Shown here: piece after piece, positions 17,764 through 25,130 of the stretch
Layout of the letters: each line of letters opens with the position of its first letter
Numbering within the stretch: position 1 is the first letter of the stretch
From: Gemmatimonadota bacterium
GTDB taxonomy: Bacteria > Gemmatimonadota > Gemmatimonadetes > Gemmatimonadales > GWC2-71-9
Reading direction: 5' to 3'
Length of the DNA stretch: 64,000 nt
Assembly: GCA_003221035.1 (NCBI GenBank)
Contig: QHUB01000014.1
Coordinates: 24,854 to 88,853 of the forward strand
The notes under the pieces: generated by a model
The model's database searches: none
What the model was told of the DNA's origin: nothing
What the model saw: only the letters and a program-made list of their open reading frames with translations
Translations under genes and position numbers: made by a program

Positions 17764-19314
17764 ATGTCGGTGAAGACGCGGGACTGGTTGAAGTTTGGGA
17801 CGCTGGTGGCCTTGGCGTTTGCGCTGGGTCTGGCATTCGCTTCGGCCTTCAGGCTCCCGACACGGGGCGAAGCGGCTGTCCGGTCGGTGCTGCAGGATAC
17901 GAGCCGACCAGTGCCTCAGGCCAAGGCTGCGGTCGACCTCGGTGAGGCGTTCGCGTCCGTTGCCGAGCACGTGAAGCCGGCGGTGGTCTACATCAAGTCG
18001 GAGCGGCGCGAGCGGGTGTCGAACCGCCGTCTGCCGCCGGGGTTCGAGGATTTCTTCCAGGTACCGCGTCGCCCCCAGATCGAGCAGGGCTCAGGCTCGG
18101 GCTTCATCGTTTCGCAGGACGGGTACATCCTGACCAACAATCACGTCGTGCAAGGCGCGGATCGCGTCACGGTCCGGCTCTATGACAATCGTGAGTTCGA
18201 GGCCAAGACCGTCGGGACCGATCCGAGTACCGACGTCGCGGTGATCAAGATTCAGGCGACGGGCCTGCCCACCGTCCGCATGGGCGACGCCGATTCCACG
18301 AGAATTGGCAACTGGGTCCTGGCCATCGGCAATCCACTCGGTGAGAACTTCACGTTTACCGTGACGGCCGGCATCATCAGCGCGAAGGGACGGTTGCTTG
18401 CGGGGCTCAACCAGAGCCGGTACGCCATTCAAGACTTCATTCAGACGGACGCCGCCATCAATCCCGGAAACTCGGGAGGTCCGCTCGTCAACGTGCGTGG
18501 CGAGGTCATCGGCATCAACTCGGCCATCGCCAGTGAGACCGGGTTCTACGCCGGGTACGGGTTTGCAATCCCGATCAACCTCGCCCGCACCGTGATGACA
18601 CAGCTGATTGCGACCGGCCACGTCGAGCGCGCCGTCATCGGCGTCTCGATCCACGCGATTACGCCGGAGGACGCGGAGAACGCCAAGCTGTCGGAGATCC
18701 GCGGCGTGGTCGTCGACCAGTTTTCGCCACCCGATGATTCGCCGGCGAAGCGCGCGGGAATCCAGGAAGGGGACGTCATTATCGCCGTGGATGGTGAGCA
18801 GATCGGATCGGTGGCGCAACTGCAGCAGAAGGTCGGGTTCAAGAAACCCGGGGAGACCGTGCAGGTCACGGTCGTTCGAGAAGGCGGCGTAAAGAAGACG
18901 CTGCCGGTCAAGCTCGCAGCCGCCCCGACGAGCGAGCCGGAAGAAGTGTCGAGCAACGACGACGCCGCGAGCTCACGGGATTCGGCGCCGATGGAGAGCA
19001 AGCTGGGGATTTCGGTCGAGCCGCTCTCGCAGGAGACTGTGCGCGATCCGGATCTCCGCCAAGTGATGCGGTCGGGTGGCGGTCTGATCGTGTCCCAGGT
19101 CTCTCCCGATGGACCGGCCTTTCAGCGGTTGTCCGACGCGAGCACCAACTACCCGGACATCATCCTGAAGGTGAACGGGAAGGCGACCACGTCACGCGCC
19201 GAGCTGCGGCAGGTCATGGCCGCGGTGAAGCGCGGTGACATCGTGACGCTGACGGTCCTCGTCAGCACGCCCGACGGGTGGCAGCAGCGGATTGTGCGGT
19301 TACGCGCGAGTTGA
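17764..19314 (+). CDS. HtrA/DegP-type periplasmic serine protease
   Basis: A 516-residue protein with an N-terminal membrane anchor or signal (GTLVALAFALGLAFASAF), a trypsin-like domain with the catalytic triad His127 (NNHVV), Asp157 (STDVAV) and Ser237 (NPGNSGGP), and two PDZ domains (about 290-385 and 415-510). It degrades or refolds misfolded envelope proteins. The start follows GGGGGCGCTG 12 bases after dnaK. The last 15 bases overlap the end of the convergent gene. DegP, DegQ and DegS types cannot be told apart here; two PDZ domains favour DegP/DegQ. Confidence 0.95.
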   Translation: MSVKTRDWLKFGTLVALAFALGLAFASAFRLPTRGEAAVRSVLQDTSRPVPQAKAAVDLGEAFASVAEHVKPAVVYIKSERRERVSNRRLPPGFEDFFQVPRRPQIEQGSGSGFIVSQDGYILTNNHVVQGADRVTVRLYDNREFEAKTVGTDPSTDVAVIKIQATGLPTVRMGDADSTRIGNWVLAIGNPLGENFTFTVTAGIISAKGRLLAGLNQSRYAIQDFIQTDAAINPGNSGGPLVNVRGEVIGINSAIASETGFYAGYGFAIPINLARTVMTQLIATGHVERAVIGVSIHAITPEDAENAKLSEIRGVVVDQFSPPDDSPAKRAGIQEGDVIIAVDGEQIGSVAQLQQKVGFKKPGETVQVTVVREGGVKKTLPVKLAAAPTSEPEEVSSNDDAASSRDSAPMESKLGISVEPLSQETVRDPDLRQVMRSGGGLIVSQVSPDGPAFQRLSDASTNYPDIILKVNGKATTSRAELRQVMAAVKRGDIVTLTVLVSTPDGWQQRIVRLRAS

Positions 19315-19995
19315 CGGCGATGGTAGGGGCGCAGCGTGCTGCGCCCCTACACGGCGTTCGGCCAGCATCACCACGGCCGTCGCCGTCAGCCACAGGACGA
19401 ATAACCCCTGCGCGTAATACATGTAGTTCAGGAACTCACTGAAGATCAGGGCCACGGCGGCATTCACGAGCGCCACGACCCAGGCCATCCAAGCCAGCCA
19501 CCGCGGCCACACGCGACCGTTCCGGACCGCCCAGCCAAACATGTAGGCCACGAGGCCGAGCATGAAGGTGGCCAACCGTTCGGCCGCGAGACCCATGGGA
19601 TGCAGCATGTCGTACACGAACACGGCGTGCGTTCCGGTCAACCCGGCGTCGGACACCGTGTAGGAGCGCGCGAGCTGATACCCCGCCCCGACCATGAACA
19701 GGATGTTGATCGACCAGACGGAGAATGCGAACGCGCCCATCCGCACCGCCGCGCGACCGGGTGTCGCGCCGGGAGTGTCGTTGTGCCTCAGCGCGACGCC
19801 GATCACGCCGGCGTACATGAACGCGAGTCCGAACAGCAGCGCCCAGTGGATGAAACGCCAGCGCGCCGTGTGCGCGATGATGGAGAGCTGCGCGGCGCCA
19901 TCACCGGAGAGCACCGGGTGCATGAGTCCTGCGATTCCAAACAACAGCACACCCACGAGAAGGCAAAGCCCGTAGAACAGCGGACGACGCGTCAT
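19300..19995 (-). CDS. hypothetical membrane protein
   Basis: No family recognised. The 231-residue protein has about six hydrophobic segments, starting with LFYGLCLLVGVLLFGIAGLM and including WRFIHWALLFGLAFMYAGVIGVAL and WLAWMAWVVALVNAAVALIF. A TAGATT hexamer 8 nt before the ATG suggests a leaderless transcript. The final residues (GAQHAAPLPSPS) are encoded by a palindrome at 19323-19350, so the C-terminus has been remodelled by a repeat. It is divergent from another small membrane protein. Confidence 0.75.
   Translation of the reverse strand: MTRRPLFYGLCLLVGVLLFGIAGLMHPVLSGDGAAQLSIIAHTARWRFIHWALLFGLAFMYAGVIGVALRHNDTPGATPGRAAVRMGAFAFSVWSINILFMVGAGYQLARSYTVSDAGLTGTHAVFVYDMLHPMGLAAERLATFMLGLVAYMFGWAVRNGRVWPRWLAWMAWVVALVNAAVALIFSEFLNYMYYAQGLFVLWLTATAVVMLAERRVGAQHAAPLPSPSTRA
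19323..19350. repeat. perfect 13-bp-arm palindrome, REP-like copy 1
   Basis: GTAGGGGCGCAGC-GT-GCTGCGCCCCTAC: two 13-base arms with perfect complementarity around a 2-base centre. It lies just past the htrA stop and inside the 3' end of the opposite gene. A near copy is found at 51249-51274. Confidence 0.85.
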
Positions 19996-20003
19996 GAGGC
20001 CCT

Positions 20004-20009
20004 AATCTA
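20004..20009 (-). promoter_or_regulatory. -10 hexamer of the 19300-19995 gene
   Basis: TAGATT on the minus strand, 8 nt before the ATG at 19995. It fits the leaderless TANNTT pattern. Confidence 0.45.
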
Positions 20010-20029
20010 GCACGCGGTTGCCCCGACGA

Positions 20030-20035
20030 TATATT
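20030..20035 (+). promoter_or_regulatory. -10 hexamer of the 20044-20547 gene
   Basis: TATATT, 8 nt before the ATG at 20044, with no ribosome-binding site in between (GTGCCGCA). This is one of the strongest leaderless candidates. Confidence 0.55.
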
Positions 20036-20043
20036 GTGCCGCA

Positions 20044-20547
20044 ATGGACCTCAATCGCATTCTGCGCGAGGGCTTCATCGCCGGGTGCATCGGCGCCGCC
20101 GCCGTCGCCCTGTGGTTCCTCATCGTCGATACGATCAACGGCCAGCCCCTCTTCACTCCCGCCATGCTTGGCAGCGCGGTGTTTTGGGGGGCGCCGAGTC
20201 CCGCACACGTGCTGATCGAGCCCGCCCGCATCTTTGGCTACACGATGATCCACGTCAGCGCGTTCGTCGTCGTCGGCTGCATTTGCGCCGCGCTGGCAGC
20301 CGAAGTCGAGTACGCGCCGTCGACGTTGTTTCTGGTGGTCGTAGGGTTCTGCTTCTTCGAGGTCGGCTTCTACATCCTCGTCGCGTTGATTGCCAAGCCG
20401 CTGCTGGGCTATCTGGCCTGGTGGAACGTGGCGATTGGCAACGGCTTGGCGGCGTTGGCGATGGGCTATTATCTCTGGCGCGAACATCCGCGAATCGGCG
20501 AGGACCTGCGGCGCCATCCGCTGGGGGAAACGGAAGACGGCGAATAG
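20044..20547 (+). CDS. hypothetical small membrane protein
   Basis: No family recognised. The 167-residue protein has four membrane segments: AGCIGAAAVALWFLIVDTI, IHVSAFVVVGCICAALAA, STLFLVVVGFCFFEVGFYIL and VAIGNGLAALAMGYYLW. The short hydrophilic C-terminus has HPRIGEDLRRHPLGETEDGE. It is convergent with the cytochrome oxidase operon. Its TAG stop is the first three bases of the repeat at 20545-20617. Confidence 0.8.
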   Translation: MDLNRILREGFIAGCIGAAAVALWFLIVDTINGQPLFTPAMLGSAVFWGAPSPAHVLIEPARIFGYTMIHVSAFVVVGCICAALAAEVEYAPSTLFLVVVGFCFFEVGFYILVALIAKPLLGYLAWWNVAIGNGLAALAMGYYLWREHPRIGEDLRRHPLGETEDGE

Positions 20548-20617
20548 GGCTGGGGCCTGGGGGCTGGGGCCTAGGGCTTACCGTTCAGGCCCCGAGCCCG
20601 AGGCCCTAGCCCCGTAG
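20545..20617. repeat. G-rich palindromic element at the ctaG 3' end
   Basis: The left arm repeats GGGCTGGGGCCT-type units and the right arm is the complementary AGGCCCCGAGCCC type. It begins with the TAG stop of the upstream gene and runs into the ctaG frame, encoding the last residues of CtaG (GARASGSGPER). It may serve as a terminator for both convergent genes. Confidence 0.7.
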
Positions 20618-21396
20618 GCTTCTTCCGGAACTCTCGTTTCAGCATCCGCTCTTTGGTCCCACACGGAATAACGGAACCAGATAACAGTCATCACGATCCA
20701 CAGCATCAGCCCGCCGAGTACCCACATCAGGAGTCCACCGACCTGCTGGTCGTCCAGCGGTGACAACGCGCTCACCCGTGGCGCCGCCGCATAGAACGGA
20801 TAGAGCACCGAATCCGAGAGTGTAATCAGTGCGCCCGTCACGGACATCGGGATTCCCAGCAGGAAGAGATAGAGCATCTGGATCAGATGCTGCGCGCGTG
20901 GCAGCTCTGGCACCGGCGACAGCACCGGCCACCACATGATCACGGCGGTGGTGAGAAAGACGAGATGCTGCACGATGTGCAGGCCGTGGTGGCGGAGTGC
21001 GGCTTCGTACAGCGCCGGCACATGCCAAAGCACGATCGGTGCCGTGAAGATGAGCGCGGCGGGCAGCGGGCGCGTCACGACGCGCGCGACCGCCATCACC
21101 CACCGTGGCCGAAGTATCGGCCGAACGACATGCGCCGGCGTCCCGTAGAGCAGCAGCGGTGGAAACACGAGCGTCAGCAACAGATGCTGCGCCATGTGCG
21201 CGCTGAACAGATAGGTGTCTGAGAGATTGTGGAGCGGTCCGTTCAGCGCGACAAAAAGCACCGCCAGCGCGCTGGCAAAGCTTACAACGTATCGACGTGG
21301 CGACTTATGACCGCCTAAATAGACGTAGAGCCCGCCCAACAGGACGAGCCCGATCACGACGCTGGGATGAAGATCCCACCTATTCCACGTGTTCAC
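20578..21396 (-). CDS. ctaG: CtaG-type cytochrome c oxidase assembly factor
   Basis: A 272-residue protein with about seven membrane helices of the caa3-type CtaG family (MSAHMAQHLLLTLVFPPLLLYG-like segment with conserved His, and LWHVPALYEAALRHHGLHIVQHLVFL). It helps insert copper into the oxidase in caa3-type systems. It is the last gene of ctaCDEFG and overlaps ctaF by 4 bases. The last dozen residues come from a palindromic repeat (20545-20617). Confidence 0.9.
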   Translation of the reverse strand: MNTWNRWDLHPSVVIGLVLLGGLYVYLGGHKSPRRYVVSFASALAVLFVALNGPLHNLSDTYLFSAHMAQHLLLTLVFPPLLLYGTPAHVVRPILRPRWVMAVARVVTRPLPAALIFTAPIVLWHVPALYEAALRHHGLHIVQHLVFLTTAVIMWWPVLSPVPELPRAQHLIQMLYLFLLGIPMSVTGALITLSDSVLYPFYAAAPRVSALSPLDDQQVGGLLMWVLGGLMLWIVMTVIWFRYSVWDQRADAETRVPEEAYGARASGSGPER

Positions 21397-21695
21397 GTTC
21401 CTGTCCGCAGGCGGACCGCTCCATAGAAGATGAAGAGGAGACTCACGACGACGGCCAGCGCCAGCAGCAGCGGGCCTCCAAACAGAAACACAAAGAACCG
21501 GTTGTCGAACTTGAGATGCATGTAGAACATCACGACGAGCGTGAATTTCACGGCCGACAGCACCAACAGCGCCGGTACCAGCACCGCCTGGAACGCGGGC
21601 ACGTAGAAGACGCCCACCTCGATCAGCGTGATCATCACGAGGATCGCGGCGATCCGCAAATACGTCCCGGTCGTGGCGTGCGCCTGTTCGCTCAT
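21393..21695 (-). CDS. ctaF: cytochrome c oxidase subunit IV
   Basis: A 100-residue protein with three membrane helices (RIAAILVMITLIEVGVFY, LVLSAVKFTLVVMFYMHL, GGPLLLALAVVVSLLFIFY), the prokaryotic COX4 pattern with MFYMHLKFDNR. The start MSEQAHATTGTYL at 21695 is preferred to a longer frame that would run into ctaE. It lies 8 bases after ctaE and overlaps ctaG. Confidence 0.9.
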   Translation of the reverse strand: MSEQAHATTGTYLRIAAILVMITLIEVGVFYVPAFQAVLVPALLVLSAVKFTLVVMFYMHLKFDNRFFVFLFGGPLLLALAVVVSLLFIFYGAVRLRTGT

Positions 21696-21703
21696 CGAGA
21701 CCC

Positions 21704-22288
21704 CTATTGAATCAGATAGACGACCGTAAAGATCACGATCCAGACGACGTCCACGAAGTGCCAATACAGTCCCGTGATTTCAACCGTCATCGCGTTCGCG
21801 GGACCGAGCTTCCCGCGCAGCGCTTGCACCCACAGCGTCAGGAGCCAGATGACGCCTACCGTGACGTGCGCTCCGTGCGTTCCCGTGAGCACGTAGAACG
21901 TCGAGCCGAACAGGTTGGTCGTGAGGCCGAGCCCTTCGTGCACGAAGTGGCTGAATTCCCAGAACTGGCCGCCGAGGAACACCAGGCCGAGGAACGCCGT
22001 CACGAAGAGCCAGATCTTCCCCTGCTTCATGTCGCCGCGCTGTACCGCGGCAAGCGCCAGCACCATCGCCAAACTCGACATCAGCAGGTCGAACGTGCTG
22101 AACGACGTGAACGGGATGTTCAGAATCTCGTGCGGGAATGGGCCCGTCAGGCTGCGTCCTTTGTAGATCAGATACGTCGAGATGAGCGAGCCGAAAAGCA
22201 GGCATTCCGAGCCGATGAACGCCCAGAAGGCCATCTTGCGGCTGTCGAGCCCCAGGCTCGTGCGGTGCGCCTCGTGCGCGTGCGCCAT
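21704..22288 (-). CDS. ctaE: cytochrome c oxidase subunit III
   Basis: A 194-residue subunit with five membrane helices, the short bacterial form. Family signatures include MAFWAFIGSECLLFGSLISTYL, FWEFSHFVHEGLG and the GTHGAHVTVGVIWLL segment, ending with LYWHFVDVVWIVIFTVVYL. The ATG follows the ctaD stop with no gap. Confidence 0.96.
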   Translation of the reverse strand: MAHAHEAHRTSLGLDSRKMAFWAFIGSECLLFGSLISTYLIYKGRSLTGPFPHEILNIPFTSFSTFDLLMSSLAMVLALAAVQRGDMKQGKIWLFVTAFLGLVFLGGQFWEFSHFVHEGLGLTTNLFGSTFYVLTGTHGAHVTVGVIWLLTLWVQALRGKLGPANAMTVEITGLYWHFVDVVWIVIFTVVYLIQ

Positions 22289-24082
22289 TTACATCTCGAA
22301 GGGCTCAAAGGCCCAGCGGTAGATCCCCACGATGACGACTGCGACGCCGACGAACACGACGGGCAGGGTGCGAGAGATCGCGCCGATCGCCAGGATCGGC
22401 AGGCCGGTCGCGGTGATCATCGGCCACCACGAGCCGCCGGGAACGTGAATCGGCGCGGGTGGCCGCTCGGGCAGCGGCGGCATCGGCGCGTGCCGCTCCG
22501 TTTTCCAGAGCGGCATGCGGCTCTCGACGGTCGGAATGACGGTGAAGTTGTAGACCGGCGGTGGCGAAGGGATCGCCCATTCGAGCGTTGAGCCGCCCCA
22601 GGGGTTGCTCGGCGCCGTGATCGGCTGCCACCGCGTCCGCAGGAGGTTCCAGAAGAACACGAGCGTCGCGATCCCGACGATGAGTGCACCGATCGTGGAA
22701 ACCTGGTTGAGCCGCGTAACGCCGAGCTCCGCCGAATAGGTGTAAATGCGCCGCGGCATGCCGAAGAGGCCGGAGAAATGCATCGGGAAGAACGCGAGAT
22801 TCATCCCGATGATCGTGAGCCAGAAGTGCACCTTCCCGAGCGACTCCGAGAGCAGGCGGCCCGTCATCTTGGGCCACCAGTAGTAGATCCCCGCAAACAG
22901 CCCGAGAATCGTTCCGCCAAACAGCACATAGTGGATGTGCGCCACCACGTAGTAGGTGTCGGTCTGTTGCAGATCGGACGGCGCCGAGGCGTGGGACACG
23001 CCGGAGAGGCCCCCGATGATGAACATCGCGATGAATCCGAGGGCGAACAGCATGGAGGTCGTGAACCTGATCTGCCCGCCCCACAGCGTACCGATCCAGT
23101 TGAAGATTTTCACGCCCGTCGGGATGGCGATGAGCATCGTGGTGCCGGCGAAGACCGAATCGGCGATCGGGCCGAGGCCGGACGAAAACATGTGGTGGCT
23201 CCAGACGCTCCACCCCAGAAACGCGATGACGACGCCCGAGTACACGACGACGGTATAGCCGAAGAGCGGTTTCCTCGAAAACGTCGGCAAGACCTCGGAG
23301 ACCACACCCATGGCGGGCAAGATCAGGATGTAGACCTCGGGGTGGCCGAACATCCAGAACAGGTGCTGCCACAGGATCGGATCGCCGCCGCCCTGCGGCA
23401 CAAAGAAGTGCGTGCCGAAGAAGCGGTCGAACATCAGCAGCACGAGCGCGACGGTGATGACCGGGAACGCCGTAATAATCAGGAACTGGGTGACCAGCGC
23501 CATCCAGGTGAACGGCGGCAGGCGCAGCATGCGCATACCGGGCGCGCGCATGTTCAGAATCGTGACGATGAAGTTGAATCCCGCGGCCAGCGACGCGATG
23601 CCAAGGACCTGGAGTCCCAGGAGCCAGAAGTCGACGTTCGGACCGGGCGAAAACTGGCGCGAGGTGAGATTGGCGTAGCCGAACCAGCCCGCGTCGGGCG
23701 CGACGGAGAGCCTGTCGGCGCCGAACAGCGGTCCCGCAATGAAGCTCGCATTGAGAAACAGGCCGCCGAGCAGGAAGACCCAGTAGCTGAACGCATTGAG
23801 TCGCGGGAAGGCGACGTCGCGCGCGCCGATCTGCAGCGGAATAATGAAGTTGAAGAACGCGGCCGACAGCGGCATCAGAGCCAGGAACACCATCGTGGTG
23901 CCGTGCATCGTGAACAGCTGGTTGAACGTCTCGGCGCTGACGCCGAGCCCGCCGTCCGGTTTGATGAGCTGCGCCCGGATGATCAGCGCTTCGAGTCCGC
24001 CGATCAGGAAAAAGCAGAACGCCGTCCAGAAATAGAGGAGGCCGATCCGCTTGTGGTCGGTCGTCGTCAGCCAGCTCTTCAT
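22289..24082 (-). CDS. ctaD: cytochrome c oxidase subunit I
   Basis: The catalytic subunit, 597 residues, with at least twelve membrane helices. Visible ligands: heme a His in FTMHGTTMVF, the CuB His and conserved Glu in FGHPEVYILILP, the His pair in VWSHHMF, and heme a3 and heme a His residues in VVAHIHYVLFGG. The GHPEVY glutamate indicates an A-type proton channel. It overlaps ctaC by 4 bases. The C-terminal soluble stretch before the last helices (GTRHAPMPPLPERPP-like) is Pro-rich. Confidence 0.98.
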   Translation of the reverse strand: MKSWLTTTDHKRIGLLYFWTAFCFFLIGGLEALIIRAQLIKPDGGLGVSAETFNQLFTMHGTTMVFLALMPLSAAFFNFIIPLQIGARDVAFPRLNAFSYWVFLLGGLFLNASFIAGPLFGADRLSVAPDAGWFGYANLTSRQFSPGPNVDFWLLGLQVLGIASLAAGFNFIVTILNMRAPGMRMLRLPPFTWMALVTQFLIITAFPVITVALVLLMFDRFFGTHFFVPQGGGDPILWQHLFWMFGHPEVYILILPAMGVVSEVLPTFSRKPLFGYTVVVYSGVVIAFLGWSVWSHHMFSSGLGPIADSVFAGTTMLIAIPTGVKIFNWIGTLWGGQIRFTTSMLFALGFIAMFIIGGLSGVSHASAPSDLQQTDTYYVVAHIHYVLFGGTILGLFAGIYYWWPKMTGRLLSESLGKVHFWLTIIGMNLAFFPMHFSGLFGMPRRIYTYSAELGVTRLNQVSTIGALIVGIATLVFFWNLLRTRWQPITAPSNPWGGSTLEWAIPSPPPVYNFTVIPTVESRMPLWKTERHAPMPPLPERPPAPIHVPGGSWWPMITATGLPILAIGAISRTLPVVFVGVAVVIVGIYRWAFEPFEM

Positions 24083-25065
24083 TTGAGGCTCTGGAGGTAG
24101 GCGACGATGGCGTCGAGGTCCGGCGCCGACAGATTCTGCGGCGGCATCAGCGCGCCCGGTTTGAGCGACGGCGCGTTCATGATCCAGCGGTGCAAGCTCT
24201 CGGTCGTATTCGGGAACAGCGCCCCGGCAATCGTCGTACGGCCGGCGACGTGACTCAGCTCCGGCCCTACCTTGCCCTGCGCGACGCCTTCAATTGTATG
24301 GCATCCGATGCACGCGCTGCGCTTGAACACCTGCTGCCCCGTCTCGGCGGGAGAACCCTTCGCCGGCACGGCAGGCGGAGCGCGCTGCTGGTCCACCCAC
24401 CGCTGGAATTGCGAATCGCTCTGCACGAACACCCGGAGCCGCATGTTGGCGTGGGACGCGCCACAGAACTCCGCGCATTGGCCCCAGTACTCACCGGTCG
24501 AATCCGCCTTGAACGCGATGCGGTTCGTGCGGCCCTGAATGAGGTCGCGCTTGCCACCCAGGGCGGGCACCCAGAAGCTGTGAATGACATCGCCGGACGT
24601 CAGCTCGACCTGAATCGGCGTGCGAACCGGGACGTGCAGCTCGTTGTACGCGCTGATTTTCAGTGTGGGATATCGGTATTCCCACCACCACTGATGGCCG
24701 ATCACCTGGACCCGCAGCGCCCCTTCCGGAGCGTGGCCGGCGGTGTCGAACACGGTGCGCATGGTGGGGACGGCGATAAAGACGAGAATCAGCGCCGGCG
24801 CGAGCGTCCATCCGATCTCGAGAACCGTATGCCCGTGGACCGGTTTTGGCTCGGGCGCGCCGGGACGGGCGCGAAACCGCGCGATCGCGATCAGGAGCAA
24901 CGTTTCGACGACGAGGAACACCACCACCGCCCACCAGAAGATGTTCTTGAACAGCCCGTCCAACTCGGCGCTGAAATCGGAGCGCGGAGCGAAGATCGTC
25001 TGTGGGTGATGGACGCCGGCGCAGCCGGCGAGAACGAAGAGAAGGGCGACGAGTACTAATCGCAC
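24079..25065 (-). CDS. ctaC: cytochrome c oxidase subunit II with fused cytochrome c (caa3 type)
   Basis: A 328-residue lipoprotein (lipobox LAGC, Cys15) with two membrane helices, a cupredoxin domain holding the CuA site (HSFWVPALGGK and GQCAEFCGASHANM), and a C-terminal cytochrome c domain with heme motif CIGCH and a distal Met (GALMPPQNLS). The fusion makes this a caa3 oxidase that takes electrons through its own heme c. The GTG start is 6 nt after a TACTTT hexamer, so the operon transcript may be leaderless. Confidence 0.97.
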   Translation of the reverse strand: MRLVLVALLFVLAGCAGVHHPQTIFAPRSDFSAELDGLFKNIFWWAVVVFLVVETLLLIAIARFRARPGAPEPKPVHGHTVLEIGWTLAPALILVFIAVPTMRTVFDTAGHAPEGALRVQVIGHQWWWEYRYPTLKISAYNELHVPVRTPIQVELTSGDVIHSFWVPALGGKRDLIQGRTNRIAFKADSTGEYWGQCAEFCGASHANMRLRVFVQSDSQFQRWVDQQRAPPAVPAKGSPAETGQQVFKRSACIGCHTIEGVAQGKVGPELSHVAGRTTIAGALFPNTTESLHRWIMNAPSLKPGALMPPQNLSAPDLDAIVAYLQSLK

Positions 25066-25071
25066 GGCGTC

Positions 25072-25077
25072 AAAGTA
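25072..25077 (-). promoter_or_regulatory. -10 hexamer of the ctaCDEFG operon
   Basis: TACTTT on the minus strand, 6 nt before the ctaC GTG at 25065. No ribosome-binding site intervenes. Confidence 0.45.
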
Positions 25078-25116
25078 GACGGGCGCTACAGGCCCCGCAA
25101 CCCATCAACGCCGCGT

Positions 25117-25122
25117 TATCTT
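25117..25122 (+). promoter_or_regulatory. -10 hexamer of the Ser/Thr kinase gene
   Basis: TATCTT, 8 nt before the ATG at 25131 (spacer AGCCGGCA). It fits the leaderless pattern and lies about 40 bases from the divergent ctaC promoter. Confidence 0.5.
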
Positions 25123-25130
25123 AGCCGGCA

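Noticed and set aside
22778..24100. Long plus-strand frame opposite ctaD
   Set aside because: Codon-bias shadow of the oxidase gene; extremely charged translation with no domain.
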